From assembly GCA_039977295.1 (NCBI GenBank), contig JBDWDN010000003.1, positions 310,001 through 374,000 of the forward strand: 64,000 bases of DNA, read 5' to 3'. The notes under the pieces are model-generated. The model made no database searches. It had not been told where the DNA came from and worked only from the letters and a program-made list of their open reading frames with translations. Position 1 is the first letter of the stretch, and each line of letters opens with the position of its first letter. Below are positions 15,079 through 23,387 of the stretch, piece by piece. The DNA comes from Hellea sp039977295 (GTDB taxonomy: Bacteria > Pseudomonadota > Alphaproteobacteria > Caulobacterales > Maricaulaceae). The translations under genes and the position numbers were made by a program.

Positions 15079-17991
15079 TTATGCTGCGTTGACCGTAGCG
15101 TCTTCGCCAGTGTCTTTATCTGTGTCTTCGCCAGTGTCTTGGAACCGGCGGACAAACCGTATGGATTCAATCAACTGGCGTGCCATGATGGGTTTTGTCA
15201 AAAAGATATCAGCCCCCGCTGCCATGCAGGCCGCATTAGTTTCAGCCGACACATCCGCCGTTAAGGCTATGATAGGGGTGTTTTTATATTCGCGGTTAGA
15301 CCCGCGTATGGCACGCGTCGCCTCTATACCGTCCATAGTCGGCATGCGTATATCCATCAAAATAACATCAACGACTTGGGTGTTTAAAACGTCTAGGGCT
15401 TCTTGGCCGTCCGACGCGCAAAGACTTTCGCATCCCTCAGGACCGAGAAACAGTTTGATGATGTCTTGGTTGGCGGCGATGTCTTCGACGATTAAGACTT
15501 TTAACCCGCGTAGATTATCAGTGTCGCGGCGGATCGTAGGTTGGGCGCGTTTGATGGGTGCGTTAATTTCAATATCCATTGTTTTCACGGTATTGATCGG
15601 CGTAGCTGCATCAGGCTCAAGGTCATGAGAAGCAAGATCTATTGGCGCGTAATCGGTTTTGTCTAATATGAGGGGACCGTCTTGCGTTATGTCTTGGTGT
15701 GAGACGTCCTGAGATGAGGCGTTTTGTGATGACGCGCCAAGATCTGCTTGAGCGTTCACTCGAAGACTATCTTGAGATTTCTCGAACTCAATTTCCGCCA
15801 AAGGCACTTCGCTCAAAAGGTCTTCAACCTCATCCATGCGTATAGCCGCGTCACTTTTCTCGCCGCGAACAGTCATGGTAAATTCAGACCCGCGGCCTTG
15901 ATTTGAAACCATTGTGACATCGCCGCCCATCATCCGCGCTAAGCTTTGCGTAATGGCGAGCCCCAGGCCAGAACCACCATGTTTGCGGGTCATTGTACTG
16001 TCAGCTTGTAAGAAGGGGGTAAATAGCTTTTCTTGAACGGTTTGGCTCATGCCTTGCCCGGTGTCAGCAATAATGGCGGTCACTTCGGTCTCGCCTTTCG
16101 CCTCAAATAATTTTGCAGTAACATGCAAGTGCACGCGGCCACTATCCGTGAACTTCGCGGCATTAGAGATTAGGCTATTCAAACATTGGCGCAAACGCTG
16201 TTTATCAATTATGATGTCTTCAGATAAGCTATCCTCAACAAAGCTGGTGAATGTCACGCCTTTATCTTCAATCGCCGGACGCCAGAGCTGTTCTAACTCT
16301 GAGACAATGGCGTGAATATTTGTGGGTTCTGGATAAAGCTCCATTTTTTCGCCATCGATCCTCGACATATCCACTATGCTCTCAATTACATGGGTCAGCT
16401 TATTCGAGCTGTCCAAAATGATGCCGGCCTTATGACGCAAGTCTGGGCTCGGCGCTTGCATAGCTAATAAGTCAGCAATGCCTACGATACCGTTAAGAGG
16501 CGTGCGCAGTTCATGACTAATCATTCCAAGAAACTCAGATTTCATACGATCTGCATCTTCGGCTTCTAATGTCTTAATCGCGAGCTCTTTGGAAATTTTG
16601 TCACGATAACGCGCGAAGATCACAGCGAGTAGGGCGGATAAAGCAAGAAAGCCACTCAAAATTAGGAGGAGTTGGTTAGTGCGGGCTTTTTGCTCCGCAC
16701 GCGACTTTTGCAAGCTGGCTTCGCGCTCTAAGGCAGCTTCGCGTTCGGCCTGGCGGTCCTTGGCGTTCTCAAGGTTTGCAAGTAGATCGGATGTGTTCGA
16801 ATTATATTTGGTTAGTAACTTTTGAACTGTTGCATCATTTACAGATGCTGTTAGGCGGAGCGCTTCGTCACGATCCCCTTTGGAAATTGCAATGGCGGCC
16901 CTAGCGGAATTAAAGTTAATATCGTTCTTATTCCCATTGGTGCTAAGGAAGGCTCTTTCCAAAGCCGTGAATTCTGCCTGTGCTAGTTCAGTCTCACCAA
17001 GACCAGCTAAAGTTATGACATGTGCTATAGATAAGTTTTTTCTTACAACTGGATTTTCGGCGAAGGAAAGCCCGCTTTCTATGAAAGGCAAAGCTTCCAA
17101 AAACTTACCTTGATTGTTCAGTAATCGACCTATCCTAAATTCTGTAAGGCCTGGTAGGTTTGCATCGAACTTTTTTTCGAGTTCTAACGCATCTCTGGCG
17201 AGGTGAGTTGAAATCTCATATTCTCGCCAAGTCGATAATGAGAAAATTAAATTATTTAAAAGACTAAGCCCATCAATTGATTGGTTAGCCTTTTGTTTCT
17301 GTTTGATAAGTTCGACCGTAGTCTCAATTGCCATTTCTGGATTTAGTAACAAATTATGTAGGTAGGTGGTATGGTCTAGAGTTAATATCCTAGCATCTGT
17401 AACATACGGTGAGATCTCATTTGGTATGACTTTAAAAGCATTTTGCGCTTGTTCTAGAGCCAAGTTATTATTTCCTGCGCGACTGCTGATATTTGAAAGT
17501 AAAATCCAAGCACGGTTGGCAACAAACCAATCTTGGTTTTGGGTAGCTTTTTCGAAATTAACTATAAAGGTAGGGGTAATGCCTTGCTGTAAATCGTTAG
17601 TGTTTATTGTTGTTAGATAGTCATGATAGAGCTGGTAAATTGTCTTCTCACGTTGATTACCTTTTTCTAGAACTATTCCAGAGTAAATTTCGATAAGCTC
17701 ATCTGAGTTCAAACTATTACTAAGTGTAACAGCTCCATGAGTATATTGAAGAATTTTCCTGATCTTTTCTGAGGTTGGTAGCCCAGTAAAGTTTATTTCA
17801 GAGGCGGAGGATAGAGATTCACTCACTAAATTTTCAGATATAATAGTCTGACTGACCCACCTAGCTTTAACTTTTGCATCCTCAGAAAGTACAGCTGATT
17901 GACTAGTTGCAGACGTCGCAAGCACTAAAGAGACAATGATGCCCATTGCCGTTTTTATTGTAAGCCCAAGAATTTTTACTCTTCGTGTCAC
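15079..17991 (-). CDS. Hybrid histidine kinase with periplasmic TPR sensor
   Basis: The 970-residue product has a signal peptide or signal anchor (residues ~10-30). A ~380-residue helical TPR-type region follows, predicted periplasmic (e.g. LNNQGKFLEALPFIESGLSF, ALRL). Then come a charged coiled coil (405-440) and a membrane helix (441-460). The HisKA motif MISHELRTPLNG carries His493, the HATPase domain has DTGQGMS and GGSGLGLAI, and the C-terminal receiver has VEDIAANQ, Asp880 in LMDIRMP and the TKP lysine. The C-terminus is acidic. TPR domains often bind peptides, and this gene lies directly downstream of a GG-peptide exporter unit, behind its terminator. The ligand is unknown. The protein also resembles TPR-containing kinases with other inputs. 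Confidence 0.9.
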   Translation of the reverse strand: MTRRVKILGLTIKTAMGIIVSLVLATSATSQSAVLSEDAKVKARWVSQTIISENLVSESLSSASEINFTGLPTSEKIRKILQYTHGAVTLSNSLNSDELIEIYSGIVLEKGNQREKTIYQLYHDYLTTINTNDLQQGITPTFIVNFEKATQNQDWFVANRAWILLSNISSRAGNNNLALEQAQNAFKVIPNEISPYVTDARILTLDHTTYLHNLLLNPEMAIETTVELIKQKQKANQSIDGLSLLNNLIFSLSTWREYEISTHLARDALELEKKFDANLPGLTEFRIGRLLNNQGKFLEALPFIESGLSFAENPVVRKNLSIAHVITLAGLGETELAQAEFTALERAFLSTNGNKNDINFNSARAAIAISKGDRDEALRLTASVNDATVQKLLTKYNSNTSDLLANLENAKDRQAEREAALEREASLQKSRAEQKARTNQLLLILSGFLALSALLAVIFARYRDKISKELAIKTLEAEDADRMKSEFLGMISHELRTPLNGIVGIADLLAMQAPSPDLRHKAGIILDSSNKLTHVIESIVDMSRIDGEKMELYPEPTNIHAIVSELEQLWRPAIEDKGVTFTSFVEDSLSEDIIIDKQRLRQCLNSLISNAAKFTDSGRVHLHVTAKLFEAKGETEVTAIIADTGQGMSQTVQEKLFTPFLQADSTMTRKHGGSGLGLAITQSLARMMGGDVTMVSNQGRGSEFTMTVRGEKSDAAIRMDEVEDLLSEVPLAEIEFEKSQDSLRVNAQADLGASSQNASSQDVSHQDITQDGPLILDKTDYAPIDLASHDLEPDAATPINTVKTMDIEINAPIKRAQPTIRRDTDNLRGLKVLIVEDIAANQDIIKLFLGPEGCESLCASDGQEALDVLNTQVVDVILMDIRMPTMDGIEATRAIRGSNREYKNTPIIALTADVSAETNAACMAAGADIFLTKPIMARQLIESIRFVRRFQDTGEDTDKDTGEDATVNAA

Positions 17992-18065
17992 ATTTTACAC
18001 CCGATTAGAGTAGATGTTTAGCGATAAAATCTTAATTTTTTATGGTTTAGGTTGATAATAACACA

Positions 18066-18088
18066 TAAAAAAACCCGCTGACGCGGGC
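18066..18088 (-). terminator. Rho-independent terminator after the GG peptide
   Basis: The stem GCCCGC/GCGGG(C) with loop TCAG is followed on the minus strand by seven T (the A-run at 18067-18073). It lies 36 bases after the stop of the small peptide gene and shows that a minus-strand transcript ends here. Confidence 0.85.
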
Positions 18089-18123
18089 TCCCCATTAATA
18101 ACTTTTGTAAGTTTGAAGTCTTC

Positions 18124-18192
18124 TTAATAATCAATAATGACGGGCGTACCGCCAGTTACGACTTCGATTTCTTCTAGAGTTAATTCACGCAT
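18124..18192 (-). CDS. 22-residue double-glycine leader peptide (candidate signal or RiPP precursor)
   Basis: The ORF reads MRELTLEEIEVVTGG followed by TPVIIDY and a stop. The first fifteen residues are a textbook double-glycine leader: MREL start, acidic amphipathic helix with hydrophobic residues at the -12, -7 and -4 type positions, and Gly-Gly at -2/-1. C39 peptidases cut after the GG, which would release the heptapeptide TPVIIDY. AAGGGA lies seven bases before the ATG, and a terminator lies just after. An in-frame upstream ATG at 18264 has no ribosome binding site. The C39 exporter gene ends 192 bp upstream on the same strand. Cores of known GG bacteriocins are usually far longer, so a signal peptide or a truncated gene are both possible. 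Confidence 0.72.
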   Translation of the reverse strand: MRELTLEEIEVVTGGTPVIIDY

Positions 18193-18384
18193 TGAATTTC
18201 CCTTTTGGTTACGCTTCCAGAATTGGAAACTAGCCACACTACCAACCCATATTTGCGCCAACATCAAACGAAATCAGCCCAAAATGGAACAGGTTATAGT
18301 TAATACGCCTAAAACGCGTTAAATTTCTACTAAAAAATGCAGGAAAATGGAAAATATTGGAAACTTAAGGAAAAAACTAGAGTT

Positions 18385-20448
18385 TTAGATAGTTAATACA
18401 CGGTCAGACGCCTCAATAAAGGCGGGCCGGTGGGCAACTATGATACGCGTTATGGGCATATTTGCGATGATATCCACGATAATACGTTCCGTTTTGGCGT
18501 CCAAATTAGCCGTTCCCTCATCCAAAAATAGCACCTTTGGGTCATGATAGAGCGCCCTGGCGAGAAGCACGCGTTGTTTTTGACCGCCCGATAAAATCGA
18601 CCCCATATCGCCAACCATGGACGCGTAATTCATGGGGATGGCGGAAATTTCATCATGAATTTGCGCTTTGCGGGCGGCTTCCACTACTTTTTTCATATCC
18701 ATTTCAGGGTCAAAGAAACTAATATTATCGGCGATAGTGCCAGAGAGTAACTTATCATCTTGCATTACCACGCCAATCCGTTCGCGCCAGTTTCGAATGC
18801 CGAGCGCAGAGAGCGGCTGGCCATCGATCAATATACGCCCTTGAGTGGGCTCATAGAGGCCTAGAATAAGTTTCATAAGGGTTGTCTTTCCTCCGCCAGA
18901 GAGCCCGGTGAGCGTTGTCATGCTGCCCGCCTCAATTGTCAGGCCAAAATTTTGCACAATCCAGCGGTCAGTGTTGGAATAGCGAAAGGAAATATCCTCG
19001 AGTTCGATTTTACCTTGAACATTACGGGGCGTTGGGCGGTCGTCCAATTCTTCTTCTTCGGAGAAAATAATATCGGATAGCCTGTCCAGATGCAGGGAGA
19101 GTAATCTGAACTCGATACCTTTTTGCAACAACTGCGTGACGCTATCGGTGAAATATTGACGATAAGCGAGGAAGGCGACAAGCATGCCTAATGTGAAACT
19201 AACCTCGCTATTGTCTGTGGGCATCATCATCTTCGCCGCCATCCAGACAACAATCACAATCTGTAATCCTGTGAGCAGCGTCTCAGCAAATTTTTGCCAT
19301 ATCGTGAACTTTCCATATTCGACATTGGCATTAATGAAGTCAGTATAGAGGTTGCGCCAGGCGGCTTCGCGCTGCGCCTCTCGGCCAAAGAGCTTAACCG
19401 TAGTGCTGGCGCGAATACTCTCAATGACGTGGGTGTTCTCTATCGCTTTGGCATAGATGGTTTCTTCTTGGGTGCGCCGTAAATGCGGATAGATGAGGAG
19501 CGTCGAGGCCGCGAGCAGTATGACGCTTATAAGGACGATTGTGCCGAGTATGGGCGAATAGAGATAGAGAATAACAAGCATCAAAATAGCCATCACGCCG
19601 TCAATGAGGACTGAGACAATAGATTGAGTCAGCGCTTCTTGAATAGGCACCGTGCTGCCCATGCGCGATATAATATCGCCTACATGACGTTTTTCAAAAT
19701 AACTAGTCGGGAGACGGATGAGGTGGCGAAAGACATTGCCGACCATTTGAAGGCTCATCTGATTTCCGTAAATCAAGATCGCCCAACTTCGACCGGCTTC
19801 AGCAATAGCGCGTAATATCATCAAACCGCCAAAGCCTATGGCAAGGGCCTTGAGTAGACCGTAATCATTTTGAGCGAGAGCGCCGTCGACCACCAGCTGC
19901 AAATAAAATGGAGCGCTAAGAACGATAAGCTGCAATATAATCGATAAAGTTAACGTCTGAAAAATAGCGCGTTTAAGCCCGACAAGCCGTGACCAGAGGA
20001 GTGACAAATGCGGTTTTAGCCGGGCTTCAATAGGAGAGAATTCAGCGGTAGGGGTTAGCTCTAAGGCAATACCTGTAAAGTGATCAGAGACTTGAGAAAG
20101 CTTTAGGCTCCGCAGCCCAATGCCGGGATCTACGATTTGAACTTTATCGCCCTTTACGGATTTGAGAACGACATAGTGATTAAGATCCCAATGCAGTATA
20201 GCCGGGAGCTGTAATTTTGAAAGCTGATCAAGGTCGACTTTCAGCGGCCTTGCCGCTAACTGCAAACTGCCCGCTATCGTCATGATGGATTTTAGCGATG
20301 CTCCCGTCATAGAAATGAGGTGCTTTTTGCGCAGCACGTTCAAGTCTATGTCATGACCATGATAGCGTCCAATCATTGTCAGGCAGGCAAGTCCGCATTC
20401 TGTGACTTCAGTTTGCAAAATAACAGGAAGTGTTTTGCGCCCAAACAT
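18385..20448 (-). CDS. C39-peptidase ABC exporter for GG-leader peptides
   Basis: The 687-residue product starts at the ATG at 20448, which overlaps the previous stop as TAATG; the longer frame from 20475 is rejected. Residues 5-125 form a C39 peptidase with Gln12, Cys18 (TECGLACL), His91 (NHYVVL) and Asp107 (VDPG). Six membrane helices follow (about 155-420). The ABC domain has GLSGGGKTT, VVMQDD, LSGGQKQR and VLFLDEGTANLD. It cleaves the leader and exports the peptide in one step. The small peptide gene at 18124-18192 is the obvious substrate. All catalytic residues are present, so the protein is probably active. Confidence 0.93.
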   Translation of the reverse strand: MFGRKTLPVILQTEVTECGLACLTMIGRYHGHDIDLNVLRKKHLISMTGASLKSIMTIAGSLQLAARPLKVDLDQLSKLQLPAILHWDLNHYVVLKSVKGDKVQIVDPGIGLRSLKLSQVSDHFTGIALELTPTAEFSPIEARLKPHLSLLWSRLVGLKRAIFQTLTLSIILQLIVLSAPFYLQLVVDGALAQNDYGLLKALAIGFGGLMILRAIAEAGRSWAILIYGNQMSLQMVGNVFRHLIRLPTSYFEKRHVGDIISRMGSTVPIQEALTQSIVSVLIDGVMAILMLVILYLYSPILGTIVLISVILLAASTLLIYPHLRRTQEETIYAKAIENTHVIESIRASTTVKLFGREAQREAAWRNLYTDFINANVEYGKFTIWQKFAETLLTGLQIVIVVWMAAKMMMPTDNSEVSFTLGMLVAFLAYRQYFTDSVTQLLQKGIEFRLLSLHLDRLSDIIFSEEEELDDRPTPRNVQGKIELEDISFRYSNTDRWIVQNFGLTIEAGSMTTLTGLSGGGKTTLMKLILGLYEPTQGRILIDGQPLSALGIRNWRERIGVVMQDDKLLSGTIADNISFFDPEMDMKKVVEAARKAQIHDEISAIPMNYASMVGDMGSILSGGQKQRVLLARALYHDPKVLFLDEGTANLDAKTERIIVDIIANMPITRIIVAHRPAFIEASDRVLTI

Positions 20449-20660
20449 TACTTTGCGTCCCGTGACAGCAACCAATCTAGCAACCGAACGGGGCCAGTAG
20501 ATGTTTCAATATTCACAAAAAATAATCCGCTGATGAGAATAGTCATGACCGCGATAAGAAGTAAGGTGATGACCCAAGAGGCGATGGTGCCGCGAAGAAC
20601 GACTTCGCCAAATAAGGCGCGAGACCGATGCTCTAAGGCTTCTTTACGAAATAAGCTCAT
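20448..20660 (-). CDS. Truncated HlyD-like adaptor, membrane-anchor part only
   Basis: The 70-residue product begins SLFRKEALEHRSRALFGEVV, the usual cytoplasmic start of HlyD-family accessory proteins of bacteriocin exporters, and has one membrane helix (about residues 27-49). It ends at TGPVRLLDWLLSRDAK, where a full-length adaptor would enter its lipoyl and beta-barrel domains (normally some 300 more residues). The stop is fused to the exporter start (TAATG), so the truncation is clean and translation is coupled. It is either a natural minimal form or a deletion. No remainder of the gene is found nearby. Confidence 0.75.
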   Translation of the reverse strand: MSLFRKEALEHRSRALFGEVVLRGTIASWVITLLLIAVMTILISGLFFVNIETSTGPVRLLDWLLSRDAK

Positions 20661-20696
20661 TCATTCGCGCTAAGGCGATTTGCGAAGGATGTGAAG

Positions 20697-20948
20697 TCAA
20701 TAGAACCAAGATACGCCACATAGGATCGCGGCAGCTCTCCGGCAGAATTTCGAACGTTTTGCAATAATACCTATCACTATCGCTATAGGTAGCCCAATTA
20801 AAAAAGCGCCGGTGGGTTGGTAGTCACTAAATTTGATCAGAATCATGATAAGGACCGGAAGTGTCCAAATTGAAAACATAAAAACCGTGACAATTTTGAC
20901 TAAGGGCTGCTCTAGTTCAAATTCATTATCTGGGTCGTATTTAGCCAC
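20697..20948 (-). CDS. Small two-TM membrane protein in exporter operon
   Basis: The 83-residue protein has an acidic N-terminus (AKYDPDNEFELEQPLV), two hydrophobic helices (about residues 18-38 and 46-64) and a Cys-containing basic C-terminus. No family is recognised. Its start overlaps the IalB gene by eight bases and its stop is 36 bp before the HlyD-like gene, so it is probably part of the exporter operon. Confidence 0.6.
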   Translation of the reverse strand: MAKYDPDNEFELEQPLVKIVTVFMFSIWTLPVLIMILIKFSDYQPTGAFLIGLPIAIVIGIIAKRSKFCRRAAAILCGVSWFY

Positions 20949-21444
20949 AAGCCGATTTGGCTTTCCTCAGAGCCGCCGTAATGCCCTTGAGTGAGAATGA
21001 GTAATTCACATTTGTGCCGCGAACGCTGACGGCTTTGATTTGCATGGTTGCGCCGGCGCGCATTTTTGAGACGAGGCCGCGCTCATCTGAGCTGCTTTCA
21101 ATAAAGGCCTCATTTTCAGCAACGAACATTTTATATTTAGCAGAGCCTACTCGGGCTTCGGGCGCGCGGTTTGCCTTAAGCGAGAAGCCCGCAAGAAAGC
21201 TTGGCTGTTCTTTGGCGGCGCCAGAGCGCCAATTAGAGACCATGAAGTAAATATCGCCGTGATTAACTGAGCTAGGTGATTTGGAGGCCGGCTCTGCAAT
21301 GGCGTAGCAGATTTTATCGCCAGCTTCGGCGCGTGAATAAACAGCCCAGTCCGAAAAGGTGCCTTCTAGCTTAGGTTCAGCGGCCTGAGCGGCGCTTGGC
21401 AAGGCCATAGCTGCAAGCGTAAATGTTAAGAAAATTTTTTTCAT
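20941..21444 (-). CDS. IalB-family (invasion-associated locus B) periplasmic protein
   Basis: The 167-residue protein has a Sec signal peptide (FLTFTLAAMALPSAAQA, cleavage near residue 21). It shows the IalB pattern: F-DW-VYSRAEAGDKICYAIAEP, DIYFMVSNW, and a C-terminal FSLKGITAALRKAKSACG with a lone cysteine that can pair with the one near residue 46. The family is widespread in alphaproteobacteria; its role is poorly defined. It is the first gene of the minus-strand run that leads into the C39 exporter. Confidence 0.85.
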   Translation of the reverse strand: MKKIFLTFTLAAMALPSAAQAAEPKLEGTFSDWAVYSRAEAGDKICYAIAEPASKSPSSVNHGDIYFMVSNWRSGAAKEQPSFLAGFSLKANRAPEARVGSAKYKMFVAENEAFIESSSDERGLVSKMRAGATMQIKAVSVRGTNVNYSFSLKGITAALRKAKSACG

Positions 21445-21554
21445 AGCAGCACCGAAGTCTTTAGAAGCTTATAGTGCATGATTATAGTTAGGCAGGCGTT
21501 AATGTCAGGTGAATCTCAGTGCTTACCCTCACCATTAACCCTTAGTGTTTAACT

Positions 21555-22064
21555 TCATCGTTTACTTTGGGGTTTCACCCAGCTTTCATCAGGGCCGCCG
21601 ACTTTGACGGGGCGCTCTGGATAACCGCCCATCATGATGGTGCGATCATAAAGCGCGAGGGCGCAGGCGAGGCTGACATTGATGCAAAATTTAGTTGGAA
21701 TTTTTACGAGGTAGTCACAGCGCGCTTGCATTGCGTCGGAGAGGTTACCTTTTTCAGGCCCCATCACATAGACGCAATTTGTTGGATGGCGGAAACTGGG
21801 AAGCTCAATGGAGTCTTCTGTCAGCTCTACGCCCACCATTTGGCAGTTTTTTGGTAATATGAGGTCTGAAGGTGTGTCCCATTCATAGAACGGCATATGT
21901 GTGTCAGAGCGCGACGTATCCGTGCGACGCACTTCCAGCGCCTTATGCGTCGCGCCTATAGTAAAGGCAAAGCTCGCGCCAAATGCATTTGACGTCCTTA
22001 GAACGGCTCCCAAATTATAAGACTTTGAGATTCCTTCAACACCAACACCGAAATAACCGCGCAT
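21555..22064 (-). CDS. SpoU/TrmH-family RNA 2'-O-methyltransferase
   Basis: The 169-residue protein has the three SPOUT motifs: NLGAVLRTSNAFGA (motif 1), VYVMGPEKGNLSD (motif 2) and IPTKFCINVSLACALALYDR (motif 3). It is a minimal SPOUT domain lacking an extra RNA-binding N-terminus, as in TrmL-like enzymes. It probably methylates a ribose in tRNA or rRNA with SAM as donor. Its ATG follows the stop of the MFS gene directly, so it is the last gene of the TetR-PlsC-MFS operon. Confidence 0.87.
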   Translation of the reverse strand: MRGYFGVGVEGISKSYNLGAVLRTSNAFGASFAFTIGATHKALEVRRTDTSRSDTHMPFYEWDTPSDLILPKNCQMVGVELTEDSIELPSFRHPTNCVYVMGPEKGNLSDAMQARCDYLVKIPTKFCINVSLACALALYDRTIMMGGYPERPVKVGGPDESWVKPQSKR

Positions 22065-23387
22065 CTATTTGGCTCCTGCCTTGCGAATTTGAAAGAGGCG
22101 ATAAAGCACATAGAGGGTCACGATTAAAGAGATAATGACAACGGCTAGGAACGGCGTCCCAGGCTTCATCGCTGTAAAGCTAAGCCCGATAAGGCCAAAG
22201 GTGACAATGTTCACTGCCGCGTTGAGAAGGACGGAGCCAGCACTCATGAGCCGTGCGCGCACATTATTTGGGGATCGCCTCTGCGCCATCGCTTGGAGCG
22301 GAACCACGTAAAGTCCCGCGCAGATAGAGGAGCCGATGATGGCCATTAAGAAACGCGGCGTTCCGGGGTCGGCTTTAAAGGCCTCCATGCCTCCCAGTTC
22401 TGTGCGCGTTGAAACATCCGTATTAAGATAAAGATCAAGTGTGAACAGCATCACGCCAATGATACCAAATGCGATAAGGCCCATAGCTTCTTTGCCGCGC
22501 GCTAAGACGAGGCAGAGCAGGGACCCCACAAGTATGCTGAGTGTTGAGGCGACCAGAATGATAATTAAAACGCCCGCATCATATTTCAAAACATCCGCCA
22601 CAAAGACAGGGAGGACTAAAATCATCACATTGGAAAACCCGTAAAACCAAGCAATGCCGAGCATGGGCCTAAAAACGGGCATATGTTCTAATGAGGTTTT
22701 CATCACGTCAATAATGGAGGTGATCGGGTTAAAGTTGATCTTAAGCTCTGGCCTTGGCGCAGGGGCCAGCGGTACGCGTTCAGCCGCAAGCCAGCCAATA
22801 AAGGCGAGCGTCAAAAGAACCATCGCGACAATGCGCGGGCCCGTCAGCCAGCTATCGCCGAAATCCATCAGCACAACTTTTATACCGATGATCATACCGA
22901 GCAAAATGCAGAAGAACTGAAATCCGCTTAAGAGACCATTGGCCGTAATAAGGTCTTTATCGTCTAGCCATTGGGGCAGGACGGCATTTTTCGTGGGTGA
23001 GAAGAAGGCGGATTGTGCCCCCATTAAAGCGAGCGTTAAAGCTAGAATATAGGTATTCTCCAAAAAGAACCCTAATGCGGCGACAATCATAATTACGACC
23101 TCGGCCCGCTTCACCCATTTTAAAACAACCCCGCGATCGACCTTATCGGCAATCTGTCCTGCAATTGTGCACAGGATTAAGAATGGCATAGTAAATAGTA
23201 AGGCTGCCGTCGCGACCAGGCCGTCCCGGGGCAAATCTTCGCTAAAGAGAACCATGCCGCCATAGGTGACGAGGGCAATCAAAGCATTTTTCAGAACATT
23301 GTCATTAATCGTGCCAGCTTGAAATAAGACGAAGAGGGGTAGAAATTTCCGTTGAAGCAAGAGTTTCCCGGCTGCTTTTACGCTCAT
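22065..23387 (-). CDS. MFS transporter, LplT-like lysophospholipid flippase
   Basis: The 440-residue protein has about twelve membrane helices and an MFS fold. The N-terminus FQAGTINDNVLKNALIALVTYGG resembles LplT, the lysophospholipid transporter that works with the Aas acyltransferase. The neighbouring gene upstream, overlapping by four bases, encodes a PlsC-type acyltransferase, which supports a role in lysophospholipid uptake and re-acylation. The assignment is by family and neighbour, not by substrate residues. Confidence 0.78.
   Translation of the reverse strand: MSVKAAGKLLLQRKFLPLFVLFQAGTINDNVLKNALIALVTYGGMVLFSEDLPRDGLVATAALLFTMPFLILCTIAGQIADKVDRGVVLKWVKRAEVVIMIVAALGFFLENTYILALTLALMGAQSAFFSPTKNAVLPQWLDDKDLITANGLLSGFQFFCILLGMIIGIKVVLMDFGDSWLTGPRIVAMVLLTLAFIGWLAAERVPLAPAPRPELKINFNPITSIIDVMKTSLEHMPVFRPMLGIAWFYGFSNVMILVLPVFVADVLKYDAGVLIIILVASTLSILVGSLLCLVLARGKEAMGLIAFGIIGVMLFTLDLYLNTDVSTRTELGGMEAFKADPGTPRFLMAIIGSSICAGLYVVPLQAMAQRRSPNNVRARLMSAGSVLLNAAVNIVTFGLIGLSFTAMKPGTPFLAVVIISLIVTLYVLYRLFQIRKAGAK

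Noticed and set aside
18193..18264. A longer form of the GG peptide starting at ATG 18264 (46 residues).
   Set aside because: No ribosome binding site precedes it, whereas AAGGGA lies before ATG 18192 and the MREL start is the usual start of such leaders.
20449..20475. An earlier start for the C39 exporter.
   Set aside because: The nine extra residues precede the normal family start, and ATG 20448 is coupled to the HlyD-like stop by TAATG.
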